From an uncultured Oscillospiraceae bacterium (lineage in GTDB: Bacteria > Bacillota > Clostridia > Oscillospirales > Oscillospiraceae), in assembly GCA_934636655.1 (NCBI GenBank), contig CAKUAS010000002.1:133994-197993 (forward strand): DNA of 64,000 bases, given 5' to 3'. Under the pieces are notes generated by a model, which was given only the letters and a program-made list of their open reading frames with translations, ran no database searches and was not told the DNA's origin. This document shows positions 16,452 through 25,828 of the stretch, one piece after another. The translations under genes were made by a program, and so were the position numbers. Position 1 is the first letter of the stretch; the number at the start of each line of letters is the position of its first letter.

Positions 16452-16871
16452 ATGAATGCAGTTATTAAGATAACCGGGGTTCAGGGCTTTATGCAGCCGG
16501 AGGCCGAGACGATCGAGTTTATTACCGACGGCGTTTATTGCCGCACGGAGGACGGGTATCAGATATACTACCGCGAAAGCGAGCTCACGGGCCTTGAGGG
16601 AACGTGCACGACTGTGGATATAACGCCCGACGCGATAACCGTCGAACGTAAGGGAATGCTCAACACGAAAATGGTCTTCCGAGAGGGAGAAAAGGACAGA
16701 TTCCTTTACGATACGCGCTTCGGCGCGGCAACGCTCGGCGTGGAAACGCGCAAGGTCAGGGCAAGCTTCAACGATCTCGGCGGGGATCTGAGCATCGATT
16801 ATGTCGTCAACATGGAGCACACCGTCGCAAGCAGAAATATACTGAATATGAGCGTTAAGCTCAGAAGCTGA
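16452..16871 (+). CDS. DUF1934 family beta-barrel protein (YwiB-like)
   Basis: 139 residues, start ATG 16452. The pattern fits the DUF1934/YwiB family, a small calycin-like barrel often encoded directly upstream of argS in Firmicutes, as here: FITDGVYCRTEDGYQIYYRE, then SELTGLEGTCTTVDI and the C-terminal GGDLSIDYVVNMEHTVAS. No enzymatic residues are obvious. The biochemical role is not known. It lies 10 bases after murI and 13 before argS. Confidence 0.8.
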   Translation: MNAVIKITGVQGFMQPEAETIEFITDGVYCRTEDGYQIYYRESELTGLEGTCTTVDITPDAITVERKGMLNTKMVFREGEKDRFLYDTRFGAATLGVETRKVRASFNDLGGDLSIDYVVNMEHTVASRNILNMSVKLRS

Positions 16872-16884
16872 GAGGATAAATGAT

Positions 16885-18630
16885 ATGGCAAATATGATAC
16901 AGAAGGCAAAACAGCAGGTCGCGGAGCTCGTGAATGCGGCATATCTCGCAGCCGCAGAAAAGGGTGAGCTGCCCGCGGGGCTTACGCTCGGCGGCAGCGT
17001 CGAGATACCCAAGGACACCGCAAACGGCGACTATGCGGCAAACTACGCCATGGCAAGCGCGAAGCTCATGCGCATGCCGCCGCGCAAGGTGGCCGAGACG
17101 CTCGTTGCGAACATGTCGCTCGACGGCAGCTGGTTTGAAAGCGTCGACGTCGCGGGCCCCGGCTTTATGAACTTCCGCATGGGCGGTAAGTGGTACTCCG
17201 ACGTTCTCAAAAACGTCGCCGAGGAGGGCGACAGCTTCTGCAACTGCAACATCGGCGAGGGCAAAAAGCTCATGGTCGAGTTCGTTTCGGCAAATCCCAC
17301 CGGTCCCATGCACATGGGCAACGCCCGCGGCGGCGTGCTGGGCGATGCGCTGGCCTCCGTGCTCTCCCGCGCGGGCTACGACGTGTGGCGCGAGTTCTAC
17401 GTCAACGACGCCGGCAATCAGATAGAAAAATTCGCAGGCAGCATTGAGGCACGCGCCCTCCAGCTTTTAAAGGGCGAGGACGCCGTGGAGTTCCCCGAGG
17501 ACGGATACCATGGCGACGATATAAAGGAGCTGGCAAAGCTCTTCTGTGAAAAGTACGGCGACAGCTGGCTTGAGCTTCCGACTTCTGAGCGCCACAAGAT
17601 GATGGCCGAGTTCGGCCTGTCGGTAAACCTGCCGAAGATGAAGCGCGATCTTGCGCGCTACGGCATCGAATACGATCAGTGGTTCCTCGAATCGAGCCTG
17701 CATGAAAGCGGCTATGTCGCCGATTCCGTGCAGAAGCTCACCGAGGCAGGCTATACCTATGAGAAGGATGGTGCACTGTGGCTGCACACCTCGAAGATAC
17801 TCTCGGACAAGCTCCTTGCCGCCGGCAAGAAGCCCGAGGACATAGAAAAGCTCGATCTTAAAGACGATGTCCTGCGCCGCGCAAACGGCTTTTACACCTA
17901 TTTTGCCGCCGATATCGCCTACCACCGCAACAAGTTCGAGCAGCGAGGCTTTGACAAGGTGATAAATGTCTGGGGCGCGGACCATCACGGCCATGTCGCC
18001 CGTCTCAAGGGCGCGATGGACGCGCTCGGTCTCGACGGCGAGCACAGGCTTGATATCGTGCTCATGCAGCTTGTCAAGCTCACGCGCGGCGGCGAGGTGG
18101 TTCGCATGTCAAAGCGTACCGGTAAGGCGATCTCGCTTTCTGATCTTCTCGACGAGATCCCCGTCGACGCTGCGCGCTATTTCTTCAATTCCCGCCCCGA
18201 GTCGCCCGTCGAGTTCGATCTTGACCTTGCCGTGCGGCAGGACAGTGAAAACCCCGTCTACTACGTCCAGTATGCCCATGCGAGGATATGCACTATGATC
18301 TCGGCGCTCAAGGCCGAAGGTCACGATGTGCCCGACATTAACAGCGTCGACCTGTCGCTGCTCACGGCAGAGCAGGAGCTTGAACTAATAAAGCAGATCG
18401 CCCTGTTGCCCGAAGAGATACGCCTCGCCGCGCGCGACTATGACCCCAGCCGCATAAACAAGTACGTAACCGAGCTTGCCGCACGCTTCCACAGGTTCTA
18501 CACCGCCTGCCGCATCAAGGGCGCGGAGGAGGGCGTGCTCAACGCGCGCCTGTGCCTTGCCGACACCGTCCGCAAGGTCATCGCCCTGTCCCTTTCCGTC
18601 ATCGGCGTCTCCGCCCCCTCCAAAATGTAA
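16885..18630 (+). CDS. argS: Arginyl-tRNA synthetase
   Basis: 581 residues, class I synthetase charging tRNA-Arg. The N-terminal Add1 domain (about 1-110) leads to the HIGH-type motif HMGNARGG (H143) and later to the KMSKS-type MSKRTGKAI. The C-terminal anticodon-binding DALR helix bundle closes with YVTELAARFHRFYTACRIKG. Length and domain order match the bacterial enzyme. The gene ends at 18630 and a 74-base repeat starts at the very next base. Confidence 0.95.
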   Translation: MANMIQKAKQQVAELVNAAYLAAAEKGELPAGLTLGGSVEIPKDTANGDYAANYAMASAKLMRMPPRKVAETLVANMSLDGSWFESVDVAGPGFMNFRMGGKWYSDVLKNVAEEGDSFCNCNIGEGKKLMVEFVSANPTGPMHMGNARGGVLGDALASVLSRAGYDVWREFYVNDAGNQIEKFAGSIEARALQLLKGEDAVEFPEDGYHGDDIKELAKLFCEKYGDSWLELPTSERHKMMAEFGLSVNLPKMKRDLARYGIEYDQWFLESSLHESGYVADSVQKLTEAGYTYEKDGALWLHTSKILSDKLLAAGKKPEDIEKLDLKDDVLRRANGFYTYFAADIAYHRNKFEQRGFDKVINVWGADHHGHVARLKGAMDALGLDGEHRLDIVLMQLVKLTRGGEVVRMSKRTGKAISLSDLLDEIPVDAARYFFNSRPESPVEFDLDLAVRQDSENPVYYVQYAHARICTMISALKAEGHDVPDINSVDLSLLTAEQELELIKQIALLPEEIRLAARDYDPSRINKYVTELAARFHRFYTACRIKGAEEGVLNARLCLADTVRKVIALSLSVIGVSAPSKM

Positions 18631-18704
18631 TTTTAGAGGCGAACGGACGCTGCTGCGGATACGCTTATTGCCGGTGCCCGGTGTCGGGAGTGCCGACGAA
18701 ACCG
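18631..18704. repeat. Half copy of palindromic repeat family C
   Basis: 74 bases identical to 19733-19806, beginning TTTTAGAGGCGAACGG and ending at GACGAAACCG. Only the left arm is present here; the matching right arm seen at 19922 is missing. It starts on the base after the argS stop codon. Confidence 0.9.
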
Positions 18705-18748
18705 CAAGACTGCCGCTTCCCGTGGGTGCGGAGCGGATTTGTGCCGCA

Positions 18749-18804
18749 CCTCATTGGCTCCCCAGTGTAAGGGGAGCTGGCTGCGAAGCTGCCTGAGGGG
18801 TTGT
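18749..18804. repeat. Oscillospiraceae-type structured intergenic repeat
   Basis: CCTCA ... TGAGG encloses two smaller hairpins, GCTCCCC / GGGGAGC and AGCTGGC/GCC-type. From memory, closely similar segments ending in TGAGGGGTTGT occur many times in Faecalibacterium and related genomes. No protein frame is supported here. Confidence 0.6.
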
Positions 18805-18835
18805 TCGCATAAGGCAGTTGTTAGATATTGACGCA

Positions 18836-18870
18836 AAAAGAGAGTGCAGATCAAGTCTGCACTCTCTTTT
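18836..18870. terminator. Rho-independent terminator
   Basis: AAAAGAGAGTGCAGA / TCTGCACTCTCTTTT, 15-base perfect stem. It is placed to end the minus-strand membrane protein gene at 18918 and any read-through from argS. Confidence 0.85.
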
Positions 18871-18917
18871 CATTCAAATCCGTGCGCAAAGCGCACACAT
18901 ACAGCTATCTACTAAAA

Positions 18918-19439
18918 TTATTTTAATCTGTTCTTTATCTCGTTTGCGCTCAGAACGAGGTCACCGAAGGCGGTGAGGCAGAGGCCGGAGAGATAGGAGA
19001 GCACTATGCCGCCGATGAGGATGTAAAAGAACAGAACTAACTTAAAATCATCCCAAAAGCCGTCAGCCAATACGGCGGAACAAACTGCCAAAATGACCGA
19101 TGCTATCGTGCCAAATATGAAGATAAACTTTGCAATGACCTTGAGTGTCACTCCGGGATTGGCGTATAGACCGCCGCCGGAGCGCTCCCTTCTTTCGGGA
19201 GACGGCGGCGTGTCGGGGTCATCATAAGAATAATCGGTGGGGTCAAGCCCCTCTGCCGCGGCTCTTGCTTCGGCAAAGCTGCTCGTTGCAAAGAAGCGGC
19301 CGTTGGCGTGGCGAACCTGTCCGTTTGTGACAAGCGTGCCAAATTCCTGATTGGATACCTCCTTGAACCATGTGCTGCCGTCGAATAGTGGAAATTCCGC
19401 TGATTTTTCTCTTTTGAGTGAATAGATCCTCTTGCTCAT
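18918..19439 (-). CDS. Membrane protein divergent from XRE regulator
   Basis: 173 residues. The N-terminal half is soluble (IYSLKREKSAEFPLFDGSTW; then a run GLDPTDYSYDDPDTPPSPE likely disordered). Two membrane helices follow at about 97-122 and 130-158. The segment FPLFDGSTWFKEVSNQEFG ... VRHANGRFF may be a small interaction fold. No family is named with confidence. It is transcribed away from an XRE regulator across a shared 14-base inverted repeat and is probably its main target. Confidence 0.65.
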   Translation of the reverse strand: MSKRIYSLKREKSAEFPLFDGSTWFKEVSNQEFGTLVTNGQVRHANGRFFATSSFAEARAAAEGLDPTDYSYDDPDTPPSPERRERSGGGLYANPGVTLKVIAKFIFIFGTIASVILAVCSAVLADGFWDDFKLVLFFYILIGGIVLSYLSGLCLTAFGDLVLSANEIKNRLK

Positions 19440-19465
19440 ACATAATCCTCCTAAAAAAAATTATG

Positions 19466-19508
19466 ATATACCGAAATGGGATATTTGCAGCATACCATTT
19501 CGGTATAT
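19466..19508. promoter_or_regulatory. Perfect 14-base inverted repeat, candidate XRE operator
   Basis: ATATACCGAAATGG (19466-19479) and CCATTTCGGTATAT (19495-19508) are exact inverse complements, 15 bases apart, in the divergent promoter region of the membrane protein and XRE genes. Centre spacing is near three helical turns, so two repressor dimers or a looped dimer could bind. Confidence 0.75.
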
Positions 19509-19531
19509 TTATGTCAAGAGGAGGGGTTGCA

Positions 19532-19738
19532 ATGAGACTGAAAGCCCTGCGCGAAAAGCGCGGAATATCGCAGCTCAAGCTTGCGATGGATCTTGACATG
19601 AATCAGAACAGCATCAGCCGGTACGAGACCGGAGCGCGTGAGGCCGACTACAAGTCGCTCATTAAATTTGCCGATTATTTTGATGTCTCCATCGACTATC
19701 TCCTCGAGCGAACAGACAATCCCAAAACGAATTTTTAG
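19532..19738 (+). CDS. XRE-family HTH regulator
   Basis: 68 residues, a bare helix-turn-helix domain of Cro/C1 type: LKALREKRGISQLKLAMDLD, MNQNSISRYETGAREADYKS, ending FDVSIDYLLERTDN. The start is ATG 19532 after AGAGGAGGGGTTGCA. It likely controls its own promoter and the divergent membrane protein gene through the inverted repeat at 19466-19508. Its stop codon lies inside the left end of a palindromic repeat (19733-19922). Confidence 0.88.
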   Translation: MRLKALREKRGISQLKLAMDLDMNQNSISRYETGAREADYKSLIKFADYFDVSIDYLLERTDNPKTNF

Positions 19739-19922
19739 AGGCGAACGGACGCTGCTGCGGATACGCTTATTGCCGGTGCCCGGTGTCGGGAGTGCCGACG
19801 AAACCGGCATTGCATAGTAGGGGCGAGCATTGCTCGCCCGTTTTTTTATGGTTTCCTCCGTACTATCGATACCGGGCACGTGCAAAAAATGTATCGGTAC
19901 AGCCTCAATTCGCCTTTAAAAA
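19733..19922. repeat. Complete palindromic repeat, family C (MITE-like)
   Basis: A 190-base element whose left arm (TTTTAGAGGCGAACGG...) and right arm (ends TTCGCCTTTAAAAA) are imperfect inverted repeats of about 75 bases. Both arms meet near GAAACC, around a terminator-like hairpin GGGCGAGC/GCTCGCCC plus T7 at 19820-19847. It begins within the stop codon of the XRE gene and ends four bases before the typA -35 box. No coding frame inside. Confidence 0.85.
19820..19847 (+). terminator. Rho-independent terminator inside repeat C
   Basis: GGGCGAGC-AT-TGCTCGCCC followed by seven T. It would stop transcription of the XRE gene before typA. Confidence 0.8.
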
Positions 19923-19925
19923 GTC

Positions 19926-19954
19926 TTGTAATTTAGGGGTTGTGGTGCTAAAAT
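19926..19954 (+). promoter_or_regulatory. Predicted sigma-A promoter of typA
   Basis: TTGTAA (19926-19931), 17 bases, TAAAAT (19949-19954), 40 bases before the start codon. Confidence 0.6.
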
Positions 19955-19993
19955 ATATTTTTGTGTTGAATTTTGATTAGGAGTTGAGTTTAA

Positions 19994-21811
<1,818 letters not shown>

Positions 21812-21814
<3 letters not shown>

Positions 21815-22090
21815 GCTGACGAGAGTCGACCCCCTGCCGCCTGTCAGCGCCTCTTTTCGGCGCTTTCCGACTTTTTCTCTTTGATGGGCGCCAGCCCATC
21901 TTCATCGAAGAAAGACGAAAATCACCTGAAAATTGACGCCGACAGGTGCCTTGCAGTTTTGGCAGAGCTGATTTTTGTTCAGGCAAGGCAAAGCCCGCAG
22001 AGAATACTTCCGTATTTTCAAGGGTTTTAACGCAGCATGAGTGAAAATCAGCCTGTCAAAACCGGTAGGCGTTCGAGTCCCGTCAGCTTA
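21812..22090. repeat. Multi-hairpin repeat, family D, copy 1
   Basis: 279 bases bounded by TAAGCTGACG (21812) and its inverse CGTCAGCTTA (22090). An inner hairpin runs from about 21955 to 22070, with arms around GCTGATTTTTGTTCA and TGAGTGAAAATCAGC. Read on the minus strand, the inner core (22035 to 21980) closely matches the core of the repeat at 52083-52385. The outer arm contains the typA stop. No protein frame. Confidence 0.8.
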
Positions 22091-22094
22091 AGAA

Positions 22095-22119
22095 AAAAGC
22101 TCCCCATTGGGGAGCTTTT
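22095..22119 (+). terminator. Rho-independent terminator after typA
   Basis: AAAAGCTCCCC-ATT-GGGGAGCTTTT, directly after the repeat element. Confidence 0.85.
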
Positions 22120-22149
22120 GTGCTATAATCACTCTTGCAATGTTACTGC

Positions 22150-22217
22150 GATGGCCGGCATCTTCGATACCTGGCTCCCGTCAGCTATACGTAGGTGCCT
22201 CAATGCGCCTCTAAAAA
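22150..22217. repeat. Half copy of palindromic repeat family C (right arm)
   Basis: Read on the minus strand it begins TTTTTAGAGGCGCATTGAGG, then has CGTATA, GGAGCCAGGTATCG and TGCCGG in the same order as the family C arm at 19733. It lies between the typA terminator and the ribosome site of the C-N hydrolase gene. No left arm is visible nearby. Confidence 0.6.
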
Positions 22218-22234
22218 CTCCGGAGGTAAAGAAA

Positions 22235-23026
22235 ATGAAGCTTGCAATGGCGCAGATGCGCATGACCGGCAGCATGGATGAAAACCTGAAAACCTCTCTT
22301 GAAATGTGCGACGCTGCGCGCGGCTGCGATCTGCTGTTTTTCCCGGAGATACAGCTTACGCCTTTTTTTCCGCAGTACGAGAAGCGTGATGTGTCGAGCT
22401 ATTTTTTAAAGCCCGACAGCAAAAAGATCACAGCTCTCTGCGAGGCGGCGAAACGAAACGGACTCTATATGTCGCCGAACGTGTATCTTGAGCTGGACGG
22501 GAAGAAATACGATACCTCGCTGTGGATAGATACGCGCGGTGAAGTGCTCGATTGTGCCAAAATGGTGCACATTGCGCAGGCCGAACAGTTTTACGAGCAG
22601 GACTACTATACACCTGCACCGGACGGCTTTAAGGTGTTTGACACGCCCTTCGGCAGAGTTGGCATAGTCATCTGCTTTGACCGCCATCTGCCCGAGAGCA
22701 TACGCACCTGTGCCCTGATGGGCGCGCAGCTCGTCATCATCCCGACAGCAAATACGGAAGCCGAACCCATGGAAATGTTCGAGTGGGAGGTGCGTGTGCA
22801 GGCTATGCAGAATCAGGTGTTTGTGGCTATGTGCAACCGCGTAGGCCTCGAGGGAGATATGGACTTTGCCGGACAGTCGATCGTAGTTCACCCAAGCGGC
22901 GAAGTTATCGTCAAGGCTGACAATAAGCAGCGGCTCGTCACCTGCGATATTGATCTCGCGGAGTCCGCGCTCTGGCGCGGAAAGCGGCCGTATATCTCAA
23001 CGCGCCGACCGGACATGTACATATGA
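22235..23026 (+). CDS. Carbon-nitrogen hydrolase family protein
   Basis: 263 residues. The nitrilase-superfamily triad is visible: Glu in LLFFPEIQ (about residue 41), Lys in CAKMVHI (about 112), Cys in VICFDRH (about 146). Such enzymes hydrolyse amides or carbamoyl groups (omega-amidase, N-carbamoylputrescine amidase and others), so the substrate is open. The start is ATG 22235 after CGGAGGTAAAGAAA; a longer frame from 22037 runs through a repeat and is not credible. It overlaps the GtrA gene by four bases. Confidence 0.85.
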   Translation: MKLAMAQMRMTGSMDENLKTSLEMCDAARGCDLLFFPEIQLTPFFPQYEKRDVSSYFLKPDSKKITALCEAAKRNGLYMSPNVYLELDGKKYDTSLWIDTRGEVLDCAKMVHIAQAEQFYEQDYYTPAPDGFKVFDTPFGRVGIVICFDRHLPESIRTCALMGAQLVIIPTANTEAEPMEMFEWEVRVQAMQNQVFVAMCNRVGLEGDMDFAGQSIVVHPSGEVIVKADNKQRLVTCDIDLAESALWRGKRPYISTRRPDMYI

Positions 23027-23439
23027 AAAACCTGCTCAAAAAATTTGCCGATAGAACATTTGCGCGCTTTGTTCTTGTCGGTGTCATAAACACGCTCTTC
23101 GGTACGGCGATAATGTTCGTGTTCTATAATGTTTTCGGCCTGAGCTACTGGCTGAGCAGTGCGTCTAACTACTTTTTCGGCAGCATACTGAGCTATTTTC
23201 TCAATAAATACTACACCTTCCGCTATAAAAAGCGCGATTGGAAGGTCGTCGGGCGCTTTGCTTTGAATATAGCCGCGTGTTATCTCATAGCCTATGGCAT
23301 TGCAAAGCCGCTTATCGCGGCGCTCATGTCGGGCTTTGCGGTGAACGTTCAGGAAAACGTTGCGATGGTCTGCGGCATGGGGCTGTTTGTGGTTCTCAAC
23401 TATCTCGGCCAGCGATTTTTCGCATTCAAAGAAGAATAA
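23023..23439 (+). CDS. GtrA-family membrane protein
   Basis: 138 residues with four membrane helices. The family pattern is clear: FVLVGVINTLFGTAIMFVFY, YFFGSILSYFLNKYYTFRYK, then NYLGQRFFAFKE. GtrA-like proteins are linked to flipping or presenting lipid-linked sugars for cell-surface glycosylation. It is translationally coupled (ATGA) to the C-N hydrolase gene; no glycosyltransferase is adjacent. Confidence 0.88.
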   Translation: MKNLLKKFADRTFARFVLVGVINTLFGTAIMFVFYNVFGLSYWLSSASNYFFGSILSYFLNKYYTFRYKKRDWKVVGRFALNIAACYLIAYGIAKPLIAALMSGFAVNVQENVAMVCGMGLFVVLNYLGQRFFAFKEE

Positions 23440-23442
23440 AAA

Positions 23443-23468
23443 GACGACGCTCCGTTTCGGAGCGTCGA
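23443..23468. terminator. Rho-independent terminator between convergent genes
   Basis: GACGCTCCG-TTTC-GGAGCGTC hairpin with A-rich left and TTTC right flanks, serving gtrA and the convergent pseudouridine synthase. Confidence 0.75.
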
Positions 23469-23473
23469 AAATT

Positions 23474-24127
23474 TCATCTCGGCATTATAGCTGTGTCAAA
23501 TTCCGTCCAGGGAAAATCTCTGGGCGGCTTTACTTTAAAGGTCATAAAGCGACTGGTCGCGGGGTTTGTAAACCCGATGCTGTACGACCAGAGGGCGATA
23601 TTGCAGCCCTCGTCGCGTCCGCCGTATTTCCTGTCGCCGACGAGGGGCATGCGCCGGTGCGTGAACTGTGCGCGTATCTGATGTGTACGACCGGTGATGA
23701 GGTTTATCTCGACCATGCTCATTTCACCGTTCGAGCCGAGCAGACGATAGTCAAGTATGGCATCCTGAGAGCCGCGGCAGGGCTTATTCACAACGAAGGT
23801 CTTGCGCTGCTCCTTTGACCTGAGCAGAACATCCTCCATTCGCCCCCTGCGCTCCTGCGGAACGCCGTGGACGACGGCGAGGTAGGTCTTTTTAAACTCG
23901 CCCATGCGTATCTGACGGCTGAGCTCGGACGCAGTCTCGGGATTCTGAGCAAAGACCATCAGACCCGACACGACCTGATCGAGTCTGTGTACCGTGCGGA
24001 TGTCCGCATCTTCATTCCCGAGCGCCTCGCGCAGAAGCGAGGGCATGCCGCCCGGCTCATCGGTCGATATAATGCCGGCAGGCTTTATCGCGACTATTAT
24101 GTTGTCATCGTAATAAATAATATCCAT
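23474..24127 (-). CDS. RluA-family pseudouridine synthase
   Basis: 217 residues. Catalytic motif HRLDQVVSGLMVFA carries the nucleophile Asp (about residue 48), followed by the second motif GRTHQIRAQFTH. It has no N-terminal S4 domain, so it is the short RluA/RluC-like type. Target position in rRNA or tRNA cannot be predicted. It is monocistronic and converges on gtrA. Confidence 0.9.
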   Translation of the reverse strand: MDIIYYDDNIIVAIKPAGIISTDEPGGMPSLLREALGNEDADIRTVHRLDQVVSGLMVFAQNPETASELSRQIRMGEFKKTYLAVVHGVPQERRGRMEDVLLRSKEQRKTFVVNKPCRGSQDAILDYRLLGSNGEMSMVEINLITGRTHQIRAQFTHRRMPLVGDRKYGGRDEGCNIALWSYSIGFTNPATSRFMTFKVKPPRDFPWTEFDTAIMPR

Positions 24128-24172
24128 ATCTCTACTTTATCGCGTCTTGCGCCATTCGTCAATCAAAAAAAT

Positions 24173-24197
24173 GCAGCCATGCTGAAAGCATGGCTGC
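24173..24197. repeat. Inverted repeat upstream of the pseudouridine synthase gene
   Basis: GCAGCCATGC-TGAAA-GCATGGCTGC, a perfect 10-base hairpin about 45 bases upstream of the synthase start. Terminator-like for leftward transcripts of unknown origin, with A6 on its left. Confidence 0.55.
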
Positions 24198-24204
24198 GAT
24201 TTGA

Positions 24205-24285
24205 AAAACACGGATCCCACCGGCTGTAAGATGGTGTGTATTTTGTGGCAGAGGGATAAATTGCGCCTTGTAAGATCCGTGTTTT
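24205..24285. repeat. 81-base element with 12-base terminal inverted repeats
   Basis: AAAACACGGATC (24205) and its exact inverse GATCCGTGTTTT (24285) frame an 81-base sequence. The rest of the gene-free stretch 24128-24428 holds only the hairpin at 24173-24197 and AT-rich sequence; no gene seen. Confidence 0.5.
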
Positions 24286-24428
24286 AAAAGCGAAAAAGAT
24301 CGAGTAACCAACCCATTCGCTTATATATGTACGCAAATCCGAATTTGGGGACATGAATTATGTGAGTTCACAAATTGTTTACAAAATTCGACTAACATAT
24401 GGGATTTAAGACAAACTGTGGGCGCAGC

Positions 24429-25175
24429 TCATTCGCCAAGATAGTATCTGCGCAGTCCCTTTGTGTGCCGTCCATATTCTATCGCCTGCTTCGGGCAGCG
24501 GCAGATGCAGGCCATACAGTGGGTGCAGCTGCCGCCCCAAACGGGTTTGCCGCCCTCGATGCGGATATTCTTCGTCGGACACATTGCGGCACACTTGCCG
24601 CAGCCGATGCACTCGTCGGTCGCACGGAATTTCTTCGCCTTTACGAACATGGGGTAAAAAGCGTCGTTCACAACGCCGCTGTATATCCTGTCCATGAGCC
24701 TTATCTGCGGCTTAACGAAATTTTCGCCCTTTGCGATGCTCTGCGCAAGAGAGTCGATCCTTCCGTTTGCTCGAACGATGATCTCGGCCTCCTCCTTGGG
24801 CGATGGAGCGGAGAACATGACAATGTAGTTTTCCGGCATCACGACCCCGGCGCAGCCCTTGAAATTAAGCCCCTTGCCGCGGCACCATTTTTCCGCGTAG
24901 CTTCCGGCATTGCCGTTCTCGCTGCCGCAGGTCATGACAAAGTAAATGTCGCGGGAACCGCGCAGCTCGGTCTTATCCAGCCAGTCGCGCACGATGCGCG
25001 GAACGCGCCAGGCGTAGGTCGGCGTGACAATTATCCACGGCTTCTGCGATTCGATGGTGGAGGTATCCCCGTCGCGCAGACGCGGGAAAAGGTTTACCGC
25101 CTCGTCGCCGATATCCGCCGCTATCCTGTGTGCGGCGTATGCGCTGTTTCCGGTTCCGGTGTAGTATAAAATCAT
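24429..25175 (-). CDS. EFR1-type flavodoxin-ferredoxin protein
   Basis: 248 residues. The N-terminal flavodoxin fold begins MILYYTGTGNSAYAAHRIA (FMN phosphate-binding loop TGTGNS). The C-terminus carries two [4Fe-4S] motifs, CIGCGKCAAMCP and CTHCMACICRCP. This fusion is the EFR1 family ferrodoxin, a small electron carrier found in anaerobes. The start is ATG 25175 after AAAGGAGGTAGAGCA. It is alone on its transcript; the redox partner is unknown. Confidence 0.88.
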   Translation of the reverse strand: MILYYTGTGNSAYAAHRIAADIGDEAVNLFPRLRDGDTSTIESQKPWIIVTPTYAWRVPRIVRDWLDKTELRGSRDIYFVMTCGSENGNAGSYAEKWCRGKGLNFKGCAGVVMPENYIVMFSAPSPKEEAEIIVRANGRIDSLAQSIAKGENFVKPQIRLMDRIYSGVVNDAFYPMFVKAKKFRATDECIGCGKCAAMCPTKNIRIEGGKPVWGGSCTHCMACICRCPKQAIEYGRHTKGLRRYYLGE

Positions 25176-25248
25176 TGCTCTACCTCCTTTTATCTTCATC
25201 TCAGATTATACACATGATCCGCCTTGACTTCAACGAAAAATTGACGCT

Positions 25249-25277
25249 TGATTTTCCGCGCCCGCGCGGCTAAAATA
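25249..25277 (+). promoter_or_regulatory. Orphan promoter-like sequence
   Basis: TTGATT, 17 bases, TAAAATAGCC, almost the same as the malQ promoter at 29050-29082. On this strand it points to no gene, only to the hairpin at 25292-25338. Confidence 0.35.
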
Positions 25278-25291
25278 GCCAAACAAAGGAA

Positions 25292-25338
25292 TAGCGAAAA
25301 ATCTCATCATGATAATGGACGAGATTTTTCGCTATTAT
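25292..25338. terminator. Long hairpin terminator
   Basis: AATAGCGAAAAATCTC / GAGATTTTTCGCTATT, 16-base perfect stem with a 15-base loop. It is placed to end the minus-strand XRE gene at 25356. Confidence 0.7.
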
Positions 25339-25355
25339 TTTCATAATATTAAGTA

Positions 25356-25688
25356 TTAGTTTTCCTGTGTGCCATTACAAGTGGGATGCATGTGATTCGC
25401 TACTTCAATTAAAAGCCGTATATCAGAGTCGCTAAGTTTCTTGGCGGTTTGGACAAGCTCGGAAATGAGTGCCGGAGTATCAAGATTTTCATCAAAAAAC
25501 TCTTTTGGGGTAATGCCGAAATAATCACAAATATATAAAAACTCCGCCATTGAGGGTAATGCGCGCCCGGACGAAATGCTCTGTACATAGCTTTTGCTGT
25601 GACCTAAGTCTAAGCTCATTTTATATTCGGAGATGTGTTTTTCCATTCGCAATTCGGATATTCGTTTTCTTATAAAGCTATCATCCAT
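25356..25688 (-). CDS. XRE-family HTH regulator of the zinc-ribbon cluster
   Basis: 110 residues. An N-terminal Cro/C1-type HTH (KRISELRMEKHISEYKMSLD, then LGHSKSYVQSISSGRALPSM) is followed by FGITPKEFFDE and a helical tail. It is divergent from the four zinc-ribbon genes and shares their AT-rich composition. It likely regulates them from the 25689-25828 region, where I see no clear palindrome. Start ATG 25688 has TAGGAGGTATAA upstream. Confidence 0.85.
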   Translation of the reverse strand: MDDSFIRKRISELRMEKHISEYKMSLDLGHSKSYVQSISSGRALPSMAEFLYICDYFGITPKEFFDENLDTPALISELVQTAKKLSDSDIRLLIEVANHMHPTCNGTQEN

Positions 25689-25762
25689 GATTTATACCTC
25701 CTATGTTTAGTAGGTTACACAAATTATAGCGGTAATGTTCTCGATTAAATTAGCGACTTTGC

Positions 25763-25791
25763 TTGCAATATACAAAAATAAACGGTATAAT
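25763..25791 (+). promoter_or_regulatory. Consensus sigma-A promoter of the zinc-ribbon cluster
   Basis: TTGCAA (25763-25768), 17 bases, TATAAT (25786-25791), 37 bases before the first gene. Confidence 0.75.
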
Positions 25792-25828
25792 ATGAGTGGG
25801 AGTGTCATAATTTGATAAGGAGGGTATC

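Noticed and set aside
18633..18854. Short open frames downstream of argS
   Set aside because: They cover the 74-base repeat and a structured intergenic repeat, with no ribosome site.
22040..22092. tRNA-like 3' end (GTTCGAGTCCCGTCAGCTTA)
   Set aside because: The T-loop-like GTTCGAGTCC is not flanked by a pairing T stem, and the partner of the supposed acceptor stem is 270 bases away at 21812. It is the arm of a palindromic repeat.
22037..22234. N-terminal extension of the C-N hydrolase
   Set aside because: It would translate through a palindromic repeat and a terminator. The ATG at 22235 has a strong ribosome site and fits the family length.
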